Shown here piece after piece: positions 44,802-54,141 of a stretch of 54,853 nucleotides of DNA (positions are counted from its first letter, which is position 1; each line of letters begins with the position of its first letter). The notes under the pieces are model-generated. The model made no database searches. It saw only the letters and a program-made list of their open reading frames with translations, and was not told the origin of the DNA. The stretch is taken from the NCBI GenBank assembly GCA_944390765.1, contig CALXQM010000022.1, positions 1-54,853 on the forward strand, in the 5' to 3' direction. The translations under genes were made by a program, and so were the position numbers. The stretch is from an uncultured Alphaproteobacteria bacterium (GTDB lineage Bacteria; Pseudomonadota; Alphaproteobacteria; UBA3830).

Positions 44802-47737
44802 AATATATCTCCATACATGCCAGTCAGTTTCCGTTTTTTCTTTTTATTTGGAAATATTGGATTAGTGAAAGGTCTCGCCCACCAAAAATTCAACCCAGGA
44901 ACACTATTTCTAAATTGACGCCAGTTAACACTTCTATCAGGAATTAATATATCTCTAACAACTCTAAATATATTTTTAAACCAACTTATTGCTGGAAATG
45001 TATTAACAGGATCTCCATACTTAAGTACTTCTGCTCCAGTGAAAATTGCATCAACTATATAGTTGTCTAAAAATGAATAAGATACAACTTCTTTCCAAAA
45101 ATCAGGTGATGTAGGATCTGTTTCTTTATCATTAATTGCATCTTTAATATAACTTCTTAGTCCACTTAAAGTCAATGAAATAGCAACCGCTTGAGCAAAT
45201 CTGCTTTTGGCTATATCTCCACTCATTAAAGGTCTAAATATATGGTCATATACCATGAACGGATAACTCTTAAACATGTATATAGCAGAGCCTATACCAC
45301 TTCTTAAAAACCTAGGTACATCTCCAGCACCTGGAGTTAAGATAGTTTGATCTACAACTGTTTGTATTGAGGATATTAGTTGTTTATTAAGTTCTTCATC
45401 TTCAATATGTATAGGATCTATATAATATATGTTTTTATAATCTGCGCCATGACTATTCCATAATTTAACTAATGCTTTTCTTTGCTTCGATGTTATACCC
45501 ATCTTATTTAATAATTTTCTATCATTTTCCAAACAAGCATGTATAACATTGCTATATACTTCTTCTGCAACTGTTTCTTTTAGGGTTTGATTTAGATAAT
45601 CAATGCCAGTCCATTTAGATGTCTGTGTTGCAATCCAATCACCCAAAGTATTATTGTTAGGAACATACCCTAAATCTCTAAATCTATTCTTTTGAATCGC
45701 CCTGTCTAGAAAATTCAACCATGATTCTAATGTCTTTTTATCAGTTTTTCTCAATGTAGATTGAGGCAAAAATAATCTTTGAAAGGTTCGCCCTAAACCA
45801 TTTCTTAATACAGTCATAGCTGTATCAGGTATCATAGATAAGAATAACTGTCCTGCCATTGACGCAAATTGAACCCCTCTAGAATCAGCAATCCATTTCA
45901 ATACTCGATTATTTGCAAACAATCCTTTAGCAGTGAATGTACCTTTCAATAATGATTCAACATCATTCAGTAGTGATAGATTATAATTATATACTTCCCT
46001 CTTGGTTTCAGCAGGTGCTCTACCTTTAGACACGGTATGACCAATATCTCTTATAGCTTTCTCTTCATAAGAATTTTTTAATTCGTCCCACGATTGAAAA
46101 CCATTACGTACAGCAACTCTGTTCAATTCAGTTTCAACTACGACTTCTCGCATCTTTCCAACATGGTTAATAACTGGATCTATATCTATAACACCTAAAT
46201 CCAATAATACATCATCATGTATTGCGACTTCTCTTTGTTTGATTAATGCTTTTCCTAAAGCATCACTCCCAATATTGTTATCAGTGACCTTCGCAATAAT
46301 TGAATCAACAACATCTTCTAAGTCTTTATCCGTTATATTTTTGCTATTAATTTGTATTTCTCTGTTAATTAGAGTTCTTAACTTATCTATATTCTCATAA
46401 ATATTATCTATATTATATCTTCGATATAAATGTCTCTGTGCTGTTTCATTTGATAATTCAACATTATTTAAAATTAGAGAGTTTTTAAATTCCTGATCAC
46501 TCATATTAGCTATTTCTTGATTAACAGCTAATCTGTTCCCCTTTGTCTTAACACCACTTGTGCCAAAATATTCAGGTAATACATTATATTTTTTAGCTTC
46601 ACTCAAAATTTTTTCATTAAAATCCAAAATAGACTGAACGCTTTCAGAAATCTCTGAATCTAAAGGTACTTGGTCGTTAACTATTGCCTTGCTAACCGCT
46701 AAATTGAATTCTTTTTCTGTTCCTTTTTTTAATTCAACCCATTTTGTTCTTAATGCATTAACCTTTTCACTTAACTTCAACTGATTGCCAAAGAATAGAT
46801 TAAGATTTTCTTCAACTGAACGTTCTACTAACGTATCTCCATTGAAACTATATATTCTGTTCCTAAAAAGTTGCGGCGCTAATTTAGATAAAAATCCATC
46901 TCCTGAGTTCATCATCTGAAATTGAGGAGTAGCATTAAATATTTCCCAAATTAATCTAGAGGCTTTTCGTTTCACAGTACCTAAAAGACATTGTGATACT
47001 TCCGTTAAGTTATCTCCATCTAATTCAAACCATCTATCAAATTTAAAAATCAAACTATCTTTTATAGCTTCTGTAGTGCATTTAAATACAGATGATATTG
47101 ATTTAGCTGTACCAGCTAATATAGCACCTGAAATACCTCCCGCAACTGTATTTAAAGCTAAGTCTGTATACTCAAAATCATTATTAGCGGCAGCTCTTGC
47201 CGTATAATTGACACCACTAATAACTGAACCTTCAACAGCTGCTCTAACAACACCTGTTCCAAACTTCAAGACCCTACCAACAGGTATCCAATTAATTGGA
47301 TCAGCTAAACCTGTTGCCAATCCTATCGCTAATTCTCTCGCAGTACTTGTATTTTCTAAAATTTCTTTATCGCGTTTGTCTTCGCGATAATAATTAATCG
47401 CGGTTGTATATTGTTCACGATTCCTAACTCCTGAGAAAAAACTACGTTCTTCATTAGGAATATTGTCTGAATCCAATTGCTCATCTAAATGAAAGTCCGG
47501 ATCCTTTTCTTTTATCGCTAAAACTGCTTTAATTCCAGGAGTGAAATCAGGACGAAATCTATTTAAATCATAAGCCTTTTTTAATTGATACAAACTGTTA
47601 CTTTGACGAAACGACGCCCCTGCAACCTCAGCGGTATTATAATAATATTCTGGTTTAGGGTCAGGTTTTAAATCATCATGCCCCTCAGGCGACTGAAATT
47701 CCTCATCTTCCAAATCAGTAAGAGTATATTCAGCCAT
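44798..47737 (-). CDS. Large internal virion protein (T7 gp16-like)
   Basis: The 979-residue product is mostly helical with one hydrophobic stretch near residues 145-215 (ARELAIGLATGLADPINWIPV, then AVEGSVISGVNY) and a pro-rich basic C-terminus. Length, position beside the second core protein and overlap pattern fit the inner core proteins ejected to form the trans-envelope channel. No lytic transglycosylase motif is evident at the N-terminus, unlike T7 gp16. Confidence 0.75.
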   Translation of the reverse strand: MAEYTLTDLEDEEFQSPEGHDDLKPDPKPEYYYNTAEVAGASFRQSNSLYQLKKAYDLNRFRPDFTPGIKAVLAIKEKDPDFHLDEQLDSDNIPNEERSFFSGVRNREQYTTAINYYREDKRDKEILENTSTARELAIGLATGLADPINWIPVGRVLKFGTGVVRAAVEGSVISGVNYTARAAANNDFEYTDLALNTVAGGISGAILAGTAKSISSVFKCTTEAIKDSLIFKFDRWFELDGDNLTEVSQCLLGTVKRKASRLIWEIFNATPQFQMMNSGDGFLSKLAPQLFRNRIYSFNGDTLVERSVEENLNLFFGNQLKLSEKVNALRTKWVELKKGTEKEFNLAVSKAIVNDQVPLDSEISESVQSILDFNEKILSEAKKYNVLPEYFGTSGVKTKGNRLAVNQEIANMSDQEFKNSLILNNVELSNETAQRHLYRRYNIDNIYENIDKLRTLINREIQINSKNITDKDLEDVVDSIIAKVTDNNIGSDALGKALIKQREVAIHDDVLLDLGVIDIDPVINHVGKMREVVVETELNRVAVRNGFQSWDELKNSYEEKAIRDIGHTVSKGRAPAETKREVYNYNLSLLNDVESLLKGTFTAKGLFANNRVLKWIADSRGVQFASMAGQLFLSMIPDTAMTVLRNGLGRTFQRLFLPQSTLRKTDKKTLESWLNFLDRAIQKNRFRDLGYVPNNNTLGDWIATQTSKWTGIDYLNQTLKETVAEEVYSNVIHACLENDRKLLNKMGITSKQRKALVKLWNSHGADYKNIYYIDPIHIEDEELNKQLISSIQTVVDQTILTPGAGDVPRFLRSGIGSAIYMFKSYPFMVYDHIFRPLMSGDIAKSRFAQAVAISLTLSGLRSYIKDAINDKETDPTSPDFWKEVVSYSFLDNYIVDAIFTGAEVLKYGDPVNTFPAISWFKNIFRVVRDILIPDRSVNWRQFRNSVPGLNFWWARPFTNPIFPNKKKKRKLTGMYGDIL

Positions 47738-49779
47738 TATACACCTATTTTAAGAATATACTTAGTGCCATCTGTATCATATAGATACTCTCTTGAGGAT
47801 GGATTATCTTCATCTTCTAAATAATAAAGACTATACCTTGGAGAAGTTAAATCAACTGATTCTAAATAAATCTCCCTATCTTTAAGTTTGCCCTCTAAAT
47901 CTGGAATTATTAAAATATTCCCATTAGCTTGTATATTGTTCTCTTTCGCTATTTTCTTTAAAAAAGAATTTATATATTCTTGGATTTTTTCGTAGGATAA
48001 TCCTGTATTTTCAGGGGTTGGAGGATTAATTTCATACCTTTTAGTATTTTGATTATATTTAACCAAATTTCCCACTTGTCTTGCTGCAATTGATTGCGCT
48101 TGAACCTCTGAACCCGTACGAATAAAAGCTCTCTTAAAAGTGTCTCCTATTAATTGATTTAATAGTTGTTTGTCTGACGAATCAAAATCCAGGCGCCATA
48201 AAAAACCTAATCTTCTATCTCTATGCTCGCTAACATTAGCTATATTTGAATCATAAATTTGTTGAAAAACTTTTCTTAATTTGTCTTCATCTGAACCATA
48301 ATTTGTATTGAAGGTACCAGTATTCAACTCCTTAAATTCCTTGATAAACGAAGGATTTTTATCCTTAAAAAAATAAATATCTCTTAGTTTCTTAATTTCA
48401 TCTAATTTTTTATTTCCAGAAAATGAAGTGACAGCTAAATTCGCAAAATCTATACAGTCTTGATCCATGCCTTGAATGGCTGGAATATCTGTTCCAGATA
48501 AAGCAACACAAGCATCCATTATTTTTTCTGATTCATTTGATTGAACGATATTTTCGTATAACTCATTTTTTAGAGGATTATAATTTTTATTAAAAACTAT
48601 TTGGTGCTCTTGCAAAAAATGTACCTTTTCACAAAGAGTTTGAGGCTTTTCTCCTGAGGCTATACGCTTTTCATCTTCATTTTGAAAATATTGATTTAAA
48701 TAATTTATTTTGTCTTTATTCGATATAGAGACATTATCTTGATTATTTTTAATACATTCATCAATTAATATATTCGTATTATTATCTTGCACTTTTCGAG
48801 AATGATAACTATTTAATTGTTTTAAAAGTTTATGTTTATAAACATCTTCTAAATCAGAGGCAATTATATCGCCTTCAGATACACTACCTAAATCTATCCC
48901 TACCTGCATTTTATGAAATGTAGATAAATGCTCCGTCGCTAACGCTCTTTGATACATCGCTTGAGATTCTTTTGCTTTGTATGCCTGATGTTTTAGTTCT
49001 AATTCTGCCTGCTGTTGCAAATGACTAAACCTTTGCGGGGATAATCCATTCTGAAATTCCGTACCCGCAACTAAAGATACAGCATCACGAGGATTATTCT
49101 TAATTAAGCCTAATCCATAAGAATACAAAAACAATTCTTGTTTTTCTTTCTGAAATTTTTTAAAATCTGCTCCAGAAAGAATATTTCTCATTGTATCAAC
49201 CTGTTGGTTGTATTCAACACTTAAACTCGATACTTGAGAAGGATTTAAAGTTAAAGCATTAATTGTCGAGTTTAAGTGGGATTCTACAGTATTAATTGCA
49301 TAACCAGTATATATTTGTTTTTCAGTTTGAAAAGCATTATTTGCAATATCACCTTTTCTTGCTATGAATATTTGTTGCAACTTGTTTTTAACATTTGCAT
49401 TTGATGCTTGAGATATAGCAACTGACGTCAATTCATCATACTTTCCCGTAATATATTCTGTATATCCTTGAGCACTTGGATTGGAACTCAAAAATTGTTC
49501 TGATTCACTACGATAACTATTGTCTATATTAGCAATAGATTGCGATATTTCCATGTTATCGTATAGCTGCTGTTGCTCTTCCATGTATTTAGAGCCCATA
49601 GCTGCTAACGAGCCCAGAAAACTAATACGCCCTTGCCCACCTGCATTGTATAATGATTGATTCACACCTCGATAGTTAGGTATATATACACCAGTTTTTG
49701 GCAATCCTGAATGAGCTTGAGCGGTTCCTCGAACTGCTTCTGCCAATACTTCATTTTCTGGAACAATACTACGTCTCAT
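47737..49779 (-). CDS. Internal virion core protein (T7 gp15-like)
   Basis: The 680-residue product is highly helical, polar and coiled-coil rich, with no membrane segment. It begins MRRSIVPENEVLAEAVRGTAQ. Size and position between the gp14-like and gp16-like genes match T7 gp15. It overlaps its neighbours by a few bases, indicating one operon. Confidence 0.75.
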   Translation of the reverse strand: MRRSIVPENEVLAEAVRGTAQAHSGLPKTGVYIPNYRGVNQSLYNAGGQGRISFLGSLAAMGSKYMEEQQQLYDNMEISQSIANIDNSYRSESEQFLSSNPSAQGYTEYITGKYDELTSVAISQASNANVKNKLQQIFIARKGDIANNAFQTEKQIYTGYAINTVESHLNSTINALTLNPSQVSSLSVEYNQQVDTMRNILSGADFKKFQKEKQELFLYSYGLGLIKNNPRDAVSLVAGTEFQNGLSPQRFSHLQQQAELELKHQAYKAKESQAMYQRALATEHLSTFHKMQVGIDLGSVSEGDIIASDLEDVYKHKLLKQLNSYHSRKVQDNNTNILIDECIKNNQDNVSISNKDKINYLNQYFQNEDEKRIASGEKPQTLCEKVHFLQEHQIVFNKNYNPLKNELYENIVQSNESEKIMDACVALSGTDIPAIQGMDQDCIDFANLAVTSFSGNKKLDEIKKLRDIYFFKDKNPSFIKEFKELNTGTFNTNYGSDEDKLRKVFQQIYDSNIANVSEHRDRRLGFLWRLDFDSSDKQLLNQLIGDTFKRAFIRTGSEVQAQSIAARQVGNLVKYNQNTKRYEINPPTPENTGLSYEKIQEYINSFLKKIAKENNIQANGNILIIPDLEGKLKDREIYLESVDLTSPRYSLYYLEDEDNPSSREYLYDTDGTKYILKIGV

Positions 49780-50339
49780 TTCATCATTCCTTCTTTCAAA
49801 GAACCAATAGTAGAATTGCTAGAATTCACATTCATACTATTTAGATTCGAGCTAGCCATCATTGATTTAGCAAGATCTAAACCTCTTTTGACTGTCATTG
49901 CCGATTGAATCATTGATGAAAATGCTCCATATTTAGCTTGTTCAGCACTATTCATTGCACTACTCACCGCTTGATTTGCATTTAATTGATAGTTAATCTT
50001 TTGAACCTGAGCGTTAAAATAAGCATTCTGTGCTTCCGCTTGTCCCATAGTTGCTATTTCTCCAAGTACAAGCATTGGAGATCCATCCAATTCAACTCCT
50101 CTATTGCTCCAAGCAACTATATTTGAACCAAGCATTTTCTTTGTTTGATTCACTATAGCGTACATTGTTTCAGTTCCAGTTCTTTCAGCAACTTCCGCGT
50201 TCAGTTGACCTATCCGCTTATTTAGCTCTGCTTGTTGCAAATAAGAGTTCTCTTGTCTTCTATACTCATTTCTTTGAGATATATTAGAGAACAAAGTTAA
50301 GCCAAAAGAACCTAAACTTAAAATATCAGATAAATCCAT
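49776..50339 (-). CDS. Internal virion protein (T7 gp14-like)
   Basis: The 187-residue product contains MDLSDILSLGSFGLTLFS, a coiled segment with YLQQAELNKRIGQLNAEVAERTG, and NIVAWSNRGVELDGSPMLVLGE, a pattern common to podovirus core proteins of the gp14 type. It is the first of three inner virion proteins in order, as in T7. Confidence 0.8.
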   Translation of the reverse strand: MDLSDILSLGSFGLTLFSNISQRNEYRRQENSYLQQAELNKRIGQLNAEVAERTGTETMYAIVNQTKKMLGSNIVAWSNRGVELDGSPMLVLGEIATMGQAEAQNAYFNAQVQKINYQLNANQAVSSAMNSAEQAKYGAFSSMIQSAMTVKRGLDLAKSMMASSNLNSMNVNSSNSTIGSLKEGMMK

Positions 50340-50611
50340 TAGTACCTTGGTCTTGGTCTACGCATTCCAGGCATAGGACTTCCCATGCCTCCGCCATAGT
50401 CCGGAGGCATAACAGCTGGTCTCGCCACTGGACGTGTCCAATTTCCCATACCTCCGGGCTGTTGAGGTTGTTGGATAGGTTGCACTTGCTGTACCGGTTG
50501 TGCTGGCTGTGTTGCGGGTTTAGATTCGTTCTTCTTTTTCCCAAACAAACCACCTACAATGTTGCCAACCAACTTAAATGGTGCTGTGACTATTTTTTTT
50601 ACTGCTCCCAT
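50339..50611 (-). CDS. Small Pro/Gln-rich virion protein with a membrane-active N-terminus
   Basis: The 90-residue product begins MGAVKKIVTAPFKLVGNIVGG, an amphipathic segment, followed by a Pro/Gln repeat (PAQPVQQVQPIQQPQQP) and an Arg-rich end. It shares the KKIVTAPFKLVG style with the glycine-zipper protein at 39119 (NIVTSPFKAAGRV). No family recognised; a membrane-disrupting virion component is inferred. Confidence 0.6.
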   Translation of the reverse strand: MGAVKKIVTAPFKLVGNIVGGLFGKKKNESKPATQPAQPVQQVQPIQQPQQPGGMGNWTRPVARPAVMPPDYGGGMGSPMPGMRRPRPRY

Positions 50612-51054
50612 TAATAGCCTCCATAGCCACCACCACGACGTCTCATCAGCATTTGACGACCTTGATTAAACATACCACGTCCCATGCCTACCATATCACG
50701 TCCCATACCATACATTTGTTGACCCATTTGACCTAGTCTTCCCATGCCTGCGCCAAATTGACCAATTGCTCCGCCATAGTCTCCACGTCTCCAGGCGTCA
50801 CGCATTCCACCAAACATTTGTCGTCCTGTGTCCCACATCTGTTGACCTTGCTGGAACATCTGCTGTCCTTGATTGTACATCTGTTGCCCTTGCTGTTCCA
50901 TTTGAGATTGCTGTTGCTGTGGTTTTTTGTTTCCTCCAAAAATAGAACCTATCCCACTCACGATGTCTCCAACTATTGGCAGTTTCCCAACTATACTTCC
51001 TACTGCAGGCAAAATCTTCCCCGCTAATCCAGCAATACCAGATAATAAACTCAT
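50611..51054 (-). CDS. Low-complexity Gly/Gln/Met repeat protein
   Basis: The 147-residue product has an amphipathic glycine-rich start (GIAGLAGKILPAVGSIVGKL), then heptad-like repeats of GQQM with an aromatic next (GQQMYNQGQQMFQQGQQMW) and later GMGRDMVGMGRGMFNQGRQM, and ends in an Arg/Gly tail. The pattern resembles membrane-lytic capsid peptides of unrelated viruses in style only. It lies between terminase and the inner virion proteins. Confidence 0.6.
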   Translation of the reverse strand: MSLLSGIAGLAGKILPAVGSIVGKLPIVGDIVSGIGSIFGGNKKPQQQQSQMEQQGQQMYNQGQQMFQQGQQMWDTGRQMFGGMRDAWRRGDYGGAIGQFGAGMGRLGQMGQQMYGMGRDMVGMGRGMFNQGRQMLMRRRGGGYGGY

Positions 51055-51065
51055 TTTTCCTCCTA

Positions 51066-52349
51066 TTAATTCAAAACGCTATAATCTGCTCTAATAACTA
51101 TTTTATTCGAAAAATTAGGTTGAATCCAAATGTCTCGTGACATCGCTGCATATCTAAATGCATCTGCACAGTGACTGCTCTCATCATGCACCGTTTCATT
51201 TGTCTTTAATCCTGTTTTTCGATCAATTTTAAATTTAAACGTTTTTAATTTCTGCAAAGCTTCTGAACAAGTACTTCTATCGAACCTGCACGTCATTAAT
51301 AATTTTCGTGCTTCTTCTATACCTTCCTGCTCTGATCTCCTCGGCAACACTTCACATCGATATCCAAAAGAATTTAATGTCTCAACTACCGACGCTCCCC
51401 GTACGTTTCCGTGGGCACCATCATGGGGAAGTATCATCGTTTTATAACTATACGGCTTCTTCCCTATATAATCAGCATAGAAAGTCATGTCTTTTCCACT
51501 ATTTTCGTAATAATCAATGAAATTAATAATCCCATTATGCTTTTGAAAAAACCATAATGCTGTCGCATCACTCCAACCTAAGTCCCATGATATATATACT
51601 TGCTTGTTTGGATCCCATGTATAAGTATCGTGTATGTTTTTGTGCGCTAAAACGAACCTATCTATAAACTCCCCATAAACAGAACCTAATAGAACATTAG
51701 CATTAAAATCACATTCGTACTCTTGCGCATATTCTGCCGACGTTAAGTTGTTCCTCTGTTGCCAAAGATATTCAGATGAAAATACTTCACAATCAGACGC
51801 TTTAATCATATATGATTCCCACTCTGGATAATCAGGATTTGCGCCCAATTGAAACAATTCATGAAATTTGTTGTGCCCTTGCGGGGTACCTATAGCTATC
51901 ATTTCTCCATCACTTCCGGTTAACATAGGCAAGATAATGTTTCCAAACATCGACGCAGGCATGCTAGCACATTCGTCTAACACTATCATTTGAGGATGAA
52001 TCCCTCTATTTCTATCTTCCTTCTCATATGATAAAAGCAAAAGCTCTCTCACATCTCCCTCTCCTAAATAAAATCGATATATACCTTCATTTGTGTTGAA
52101 TTTGTATATCTTAGGGAAATCCGCTAAAAGCTCCCTCATAATAGGCTCTACCGTTTTTTTTGCTTGCTCTAATGTTGCAGAAAAAAACGCTACTCTAAAG
52201 TTACTTTTTTCTGACTTTAACAACTTTTCTAAAATATATTGACATACAGCATATGTCTTACCACAGCCTCTAGCCGCAACTATAACTTTCCTCTTGCTCT
52301 TAGAAAGCCATAAAAAACTAAATTCTCTTCTCGCCGTTATTTTTTGCAT
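51066..52349 (-). CDS. Terminase large subunit
   Basis: The 427-residue packaging motor has Walker A AARGCGKT (25-32), Walker B MIVLDE (121-126), coupling motif GTPQG, and an RNase H-like nuclease domain with WDLGWSDATALWFF and the later HCADAFRYAA Asp. It cuts and pumps DNA into the procapsid through the portal. It heads the leftward virion operon. A small divergent gene starts 52 bases upstream. Confidence 0.95.
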   Translation of the reverse strand: MQKITARREFSFLWLSKSKRKVIVAARGCGKTYAVCQYILEKLLKSEKSNFRVAFFSATLEQAKKTVEPIMRELLADFPKIYKFNTNEGIYRFYLGEGDVRELLLLSYEKEDRNRGIHPQMIVLDECASMPASMFGNIILPMLTGSDGEMIAIGTPQGHNKFHELFQLGANPDYPEWESYMIKASDCEVFSSEYLWQQRNNLTSAEYAQEYECDFNANVLLGSVYGEFIDRFVLAHKNIHDTYTWDPNKQVYISWDLGWSDATALWFFQKHNGIINFIDYYENSGKDMTFYADYIGKKPYSYKTMILPHDGAHGNVRGASVVETLNSFGYRCEVLPRRSEQEGIEEARKLLMTCRFDRSTCSEALQKLKTFKFKIDRKTGLKTNETVHDESSHCADAFRYAAMSRDIWIQPNFSNKIVIRADYSVLN

Positions 52350-52401
52350 TTTTATTTTTATTTTAATAAAATTTAACTGTGGTTCAAAATAGAAGGAAAT
52401 T

Positions 52402-52803
52402 ATGAAAAAACCAAACTTTCAAAAAATGGCTCTTTCGCCTGAATTAGAGCTACTTAAAGCTCTTAACGAAAAAAAAGCAACTAAAGCTCAAATTAAAGCT
52501 CTTGTAGAAGATATCAAAAAACATCTAGCAAGCTCTAATATAGCTACTATAGATAATTATCACGGAGTATATGGAAAAGCCGCAGCTCTAGCCTTGCAAA
52601 AAAATTATGCCTACTTCGATGAAGAAAAAATAATTGATGAAAAATTGTTTAAAATTTTGGACTTCATTGCGGATAATGCTCTAAAAAACAAAAAAATTAA
52701 AACCAGCCCTCAATTATTTCAATTTTTAGTTAATTATATAAAACCTGAAACTATCACTAATGATAATAGTGATAAAGTTATAGTCCTCGGTAATTTTTTT
52801 TAA
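52402..52803 (+). CDS. Small phage protein divergent from terminase, possible small terminase subunit
   Basis: The 133-residue product is helical and Lys/Ala-rich: LSPELELLKALNEKKATKAQIKALVEDIKKHL, then a C-terminal QLFQFLVNYIKPETI. GAAGGAAATT precedes the ATG. Terminase small subunits are often found here, but they normally run in the same direction as the large subunit, and no HTH is clear. The call is a guess from position. Confidence 0.5.
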   Translation: MKKPNFQKMALSPELELLKALNEKKATKAQIKALVEDIKKHLASSNIATIDNYHGVYGKAAALALQKNYAYFDEEKIIDEKLFKILDFIADNALKNKKIKTSPQLFQFLVNYIKPETITNDNSDKVIVLGNFF

Positions 52804-52861
52804 CGCAGAGCAAGCTACCGATAGTGATAAATTTTTAGTGAAAAAAAGATAGGAGGATATT

Positions 52862-53020
52862 ATGCCTTCTAGAGGTAGAACAAGAAATCAAGAACAAAAA
52901 CTTAACTATATAAATTTAAGTATATTTTCATCATTAAAAAACTCAATTAAGTTAAGAAGTTTATATCCATTTTCTAGAACTGTATATGGCTTATCATCCA
53001 TGGTAATAATAATTTTCTTA
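52862..53020 (+). pseudogene. 5' fragment of a phage gene, cut by the ATPase gene
   Basis: A perfect AGGAGGATATT ribosome site leads to an ATG at 52862. The product begins MPSRGRTRNQEQKLNYINLS, but from about 52906 on it runs antisense to the end of the ATPase gene and stops after about 52 residues. The basic start and strong ribosome site look genuine, so a gene was probably interrupted when the ATPase gene was inserted. Confidence 0.5.
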
Positions 53021-54141
53021 TAGCCATCATACAGCTTATTAAATGCCGCAATTTCTCTTTGTCTTGAGGATTTATCGATAACTGTGTATGATACTTGTAT
53101 ATAATATGTTTCTGATCCTGACTTAGCAACAAAATCTATTTCTTTGTTATCATTTTTACCAATGTCTACAACATATCCTCTGCGGAGCAATTCAAGATAT
53201 ACCAGATTTTCAATAGAATGCGTAATTTCAAGCTGTCTATAATTAAGTCTACTGTTTCGAATTCCTAAATCTGTAACGTAGTATTTATTTAAGGTCTTTA
53301 AATACGCTTTGCCTTTAATATCATATCTTTGCACTTTATGCATTAAGAAAGCATTACAAAAATATTCTAAATAATTCCCTACAGTATCAGACGTTACATT
53401 AGGGTACCCATTACTTTTTAAAGTGTTTGTTATCTTATTTGCACTTACATAAGAACCGATTTGAGAGCAGAGGAGATCGAATACTGCCTTTAACAAATTT
53501 TCATTTCTGACATTGTATCTATCAATAATATCTCTAAAAAGAGTAAGCTCACAAATATCATTCAAATATCGATATTTTTGTTCTGCGGAATTCAACTGAA
53601 CAACATACGGTAATCCACCCTCCATTAAATACTCATTTAATAATATCCTATCGTCATAAGTATTAAATGTATTTTTATAGGATTTATATTCTGCAAAAGA
53701 TAAAGGATATACCCTTATTTCAGTACTTCGTCCCCTGAATTTCGTATTAATATCCTTGGACAACATTTGAGCATTAGAACCTGTCACATAAACATCACAG
53801 TTTTCATCAATTCTTAGTCCATTTACGACATCTTCAAATTGGGGAACTAATTGGATTTCATCTAAAAAGACATAGTGTCTTTTGTTTTTATTTCTTATTT
53901 GTTCAACAATATATTTATAAAGTTTATCAGCCTCTCTATATTTTTTATTTTTATAAGTCTCCAAATCTATTTTTATAATCTGTTCTTCTTTAATTCCTTG
54001 ATTCAATAAATACTGATAAAAAATTTTAAACAAAAGTACCGATTTCCCTGCTCTTCTAATGCCAGTAATAACTTTTACTATATCAAGGTCTTTTTCTTTT
54101 ATCAGTCTTTCTAAAAAAACAGGTCTATTAATATATTCCAT
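52906..54141 (-). CDS. AAA+ ATPase with DUF4143 (AAA_14 family)
   Basis: The 411-residue product has Walker A GIRRAGKS (27-34), Walker B YVFLDEIQ (about 94-101), TGSNAQMLS (sensor 1) and an arginine-rich FRGRSTEIRVYPLSFAEY, followed by the DUF4143 domain with a PD-(D/E)XK-like end (EIDFVAKSGSETYYIQVSYT). These proteins are common in gut and host-associated bacteria and archaea, spread by horizontal transfer, and have no settled role. Here the gene is oriented against the phage gene it interrupts, so it is cargo rather than phage core. Confidence 0.9.
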   Translation of the reverse strand: MEYINRPVFLERLIKEKDLDIVKVITGIRRAGKSVLLFKIFYQYLLNQGIKEEQIIKIDLETYKNKKYREADKLYKYIVEQIRNKNKRHYVFLDEIQLVPQFEDVVNGLRIDENCDVYVTGSNAQMLSKDINTKFRGRSTEIRVYPLSFAEYKSYKNTFNTYDDRILLNEYLMEGGLPYVVQLNSAEQKYRYLNDICELTLFRDIIDRYNVRNENLLKAVFDLLCSQIGSYVSANKITNTLKSNGYPNVTSDTVGNYLEYFCNAFLMHKVQRYDIKGKAYLKTLNKYYVTDLGIRNSRLNYRQLEITHSIENLVYLELLRRGYVVDIGKNDNKEIDFVAKSGSETYYIQVSYTVIDKSSRQREIAAFNKLYDGYKKIIITMDDKPYTVLENGYKLLNLIEFFNDENILKFI

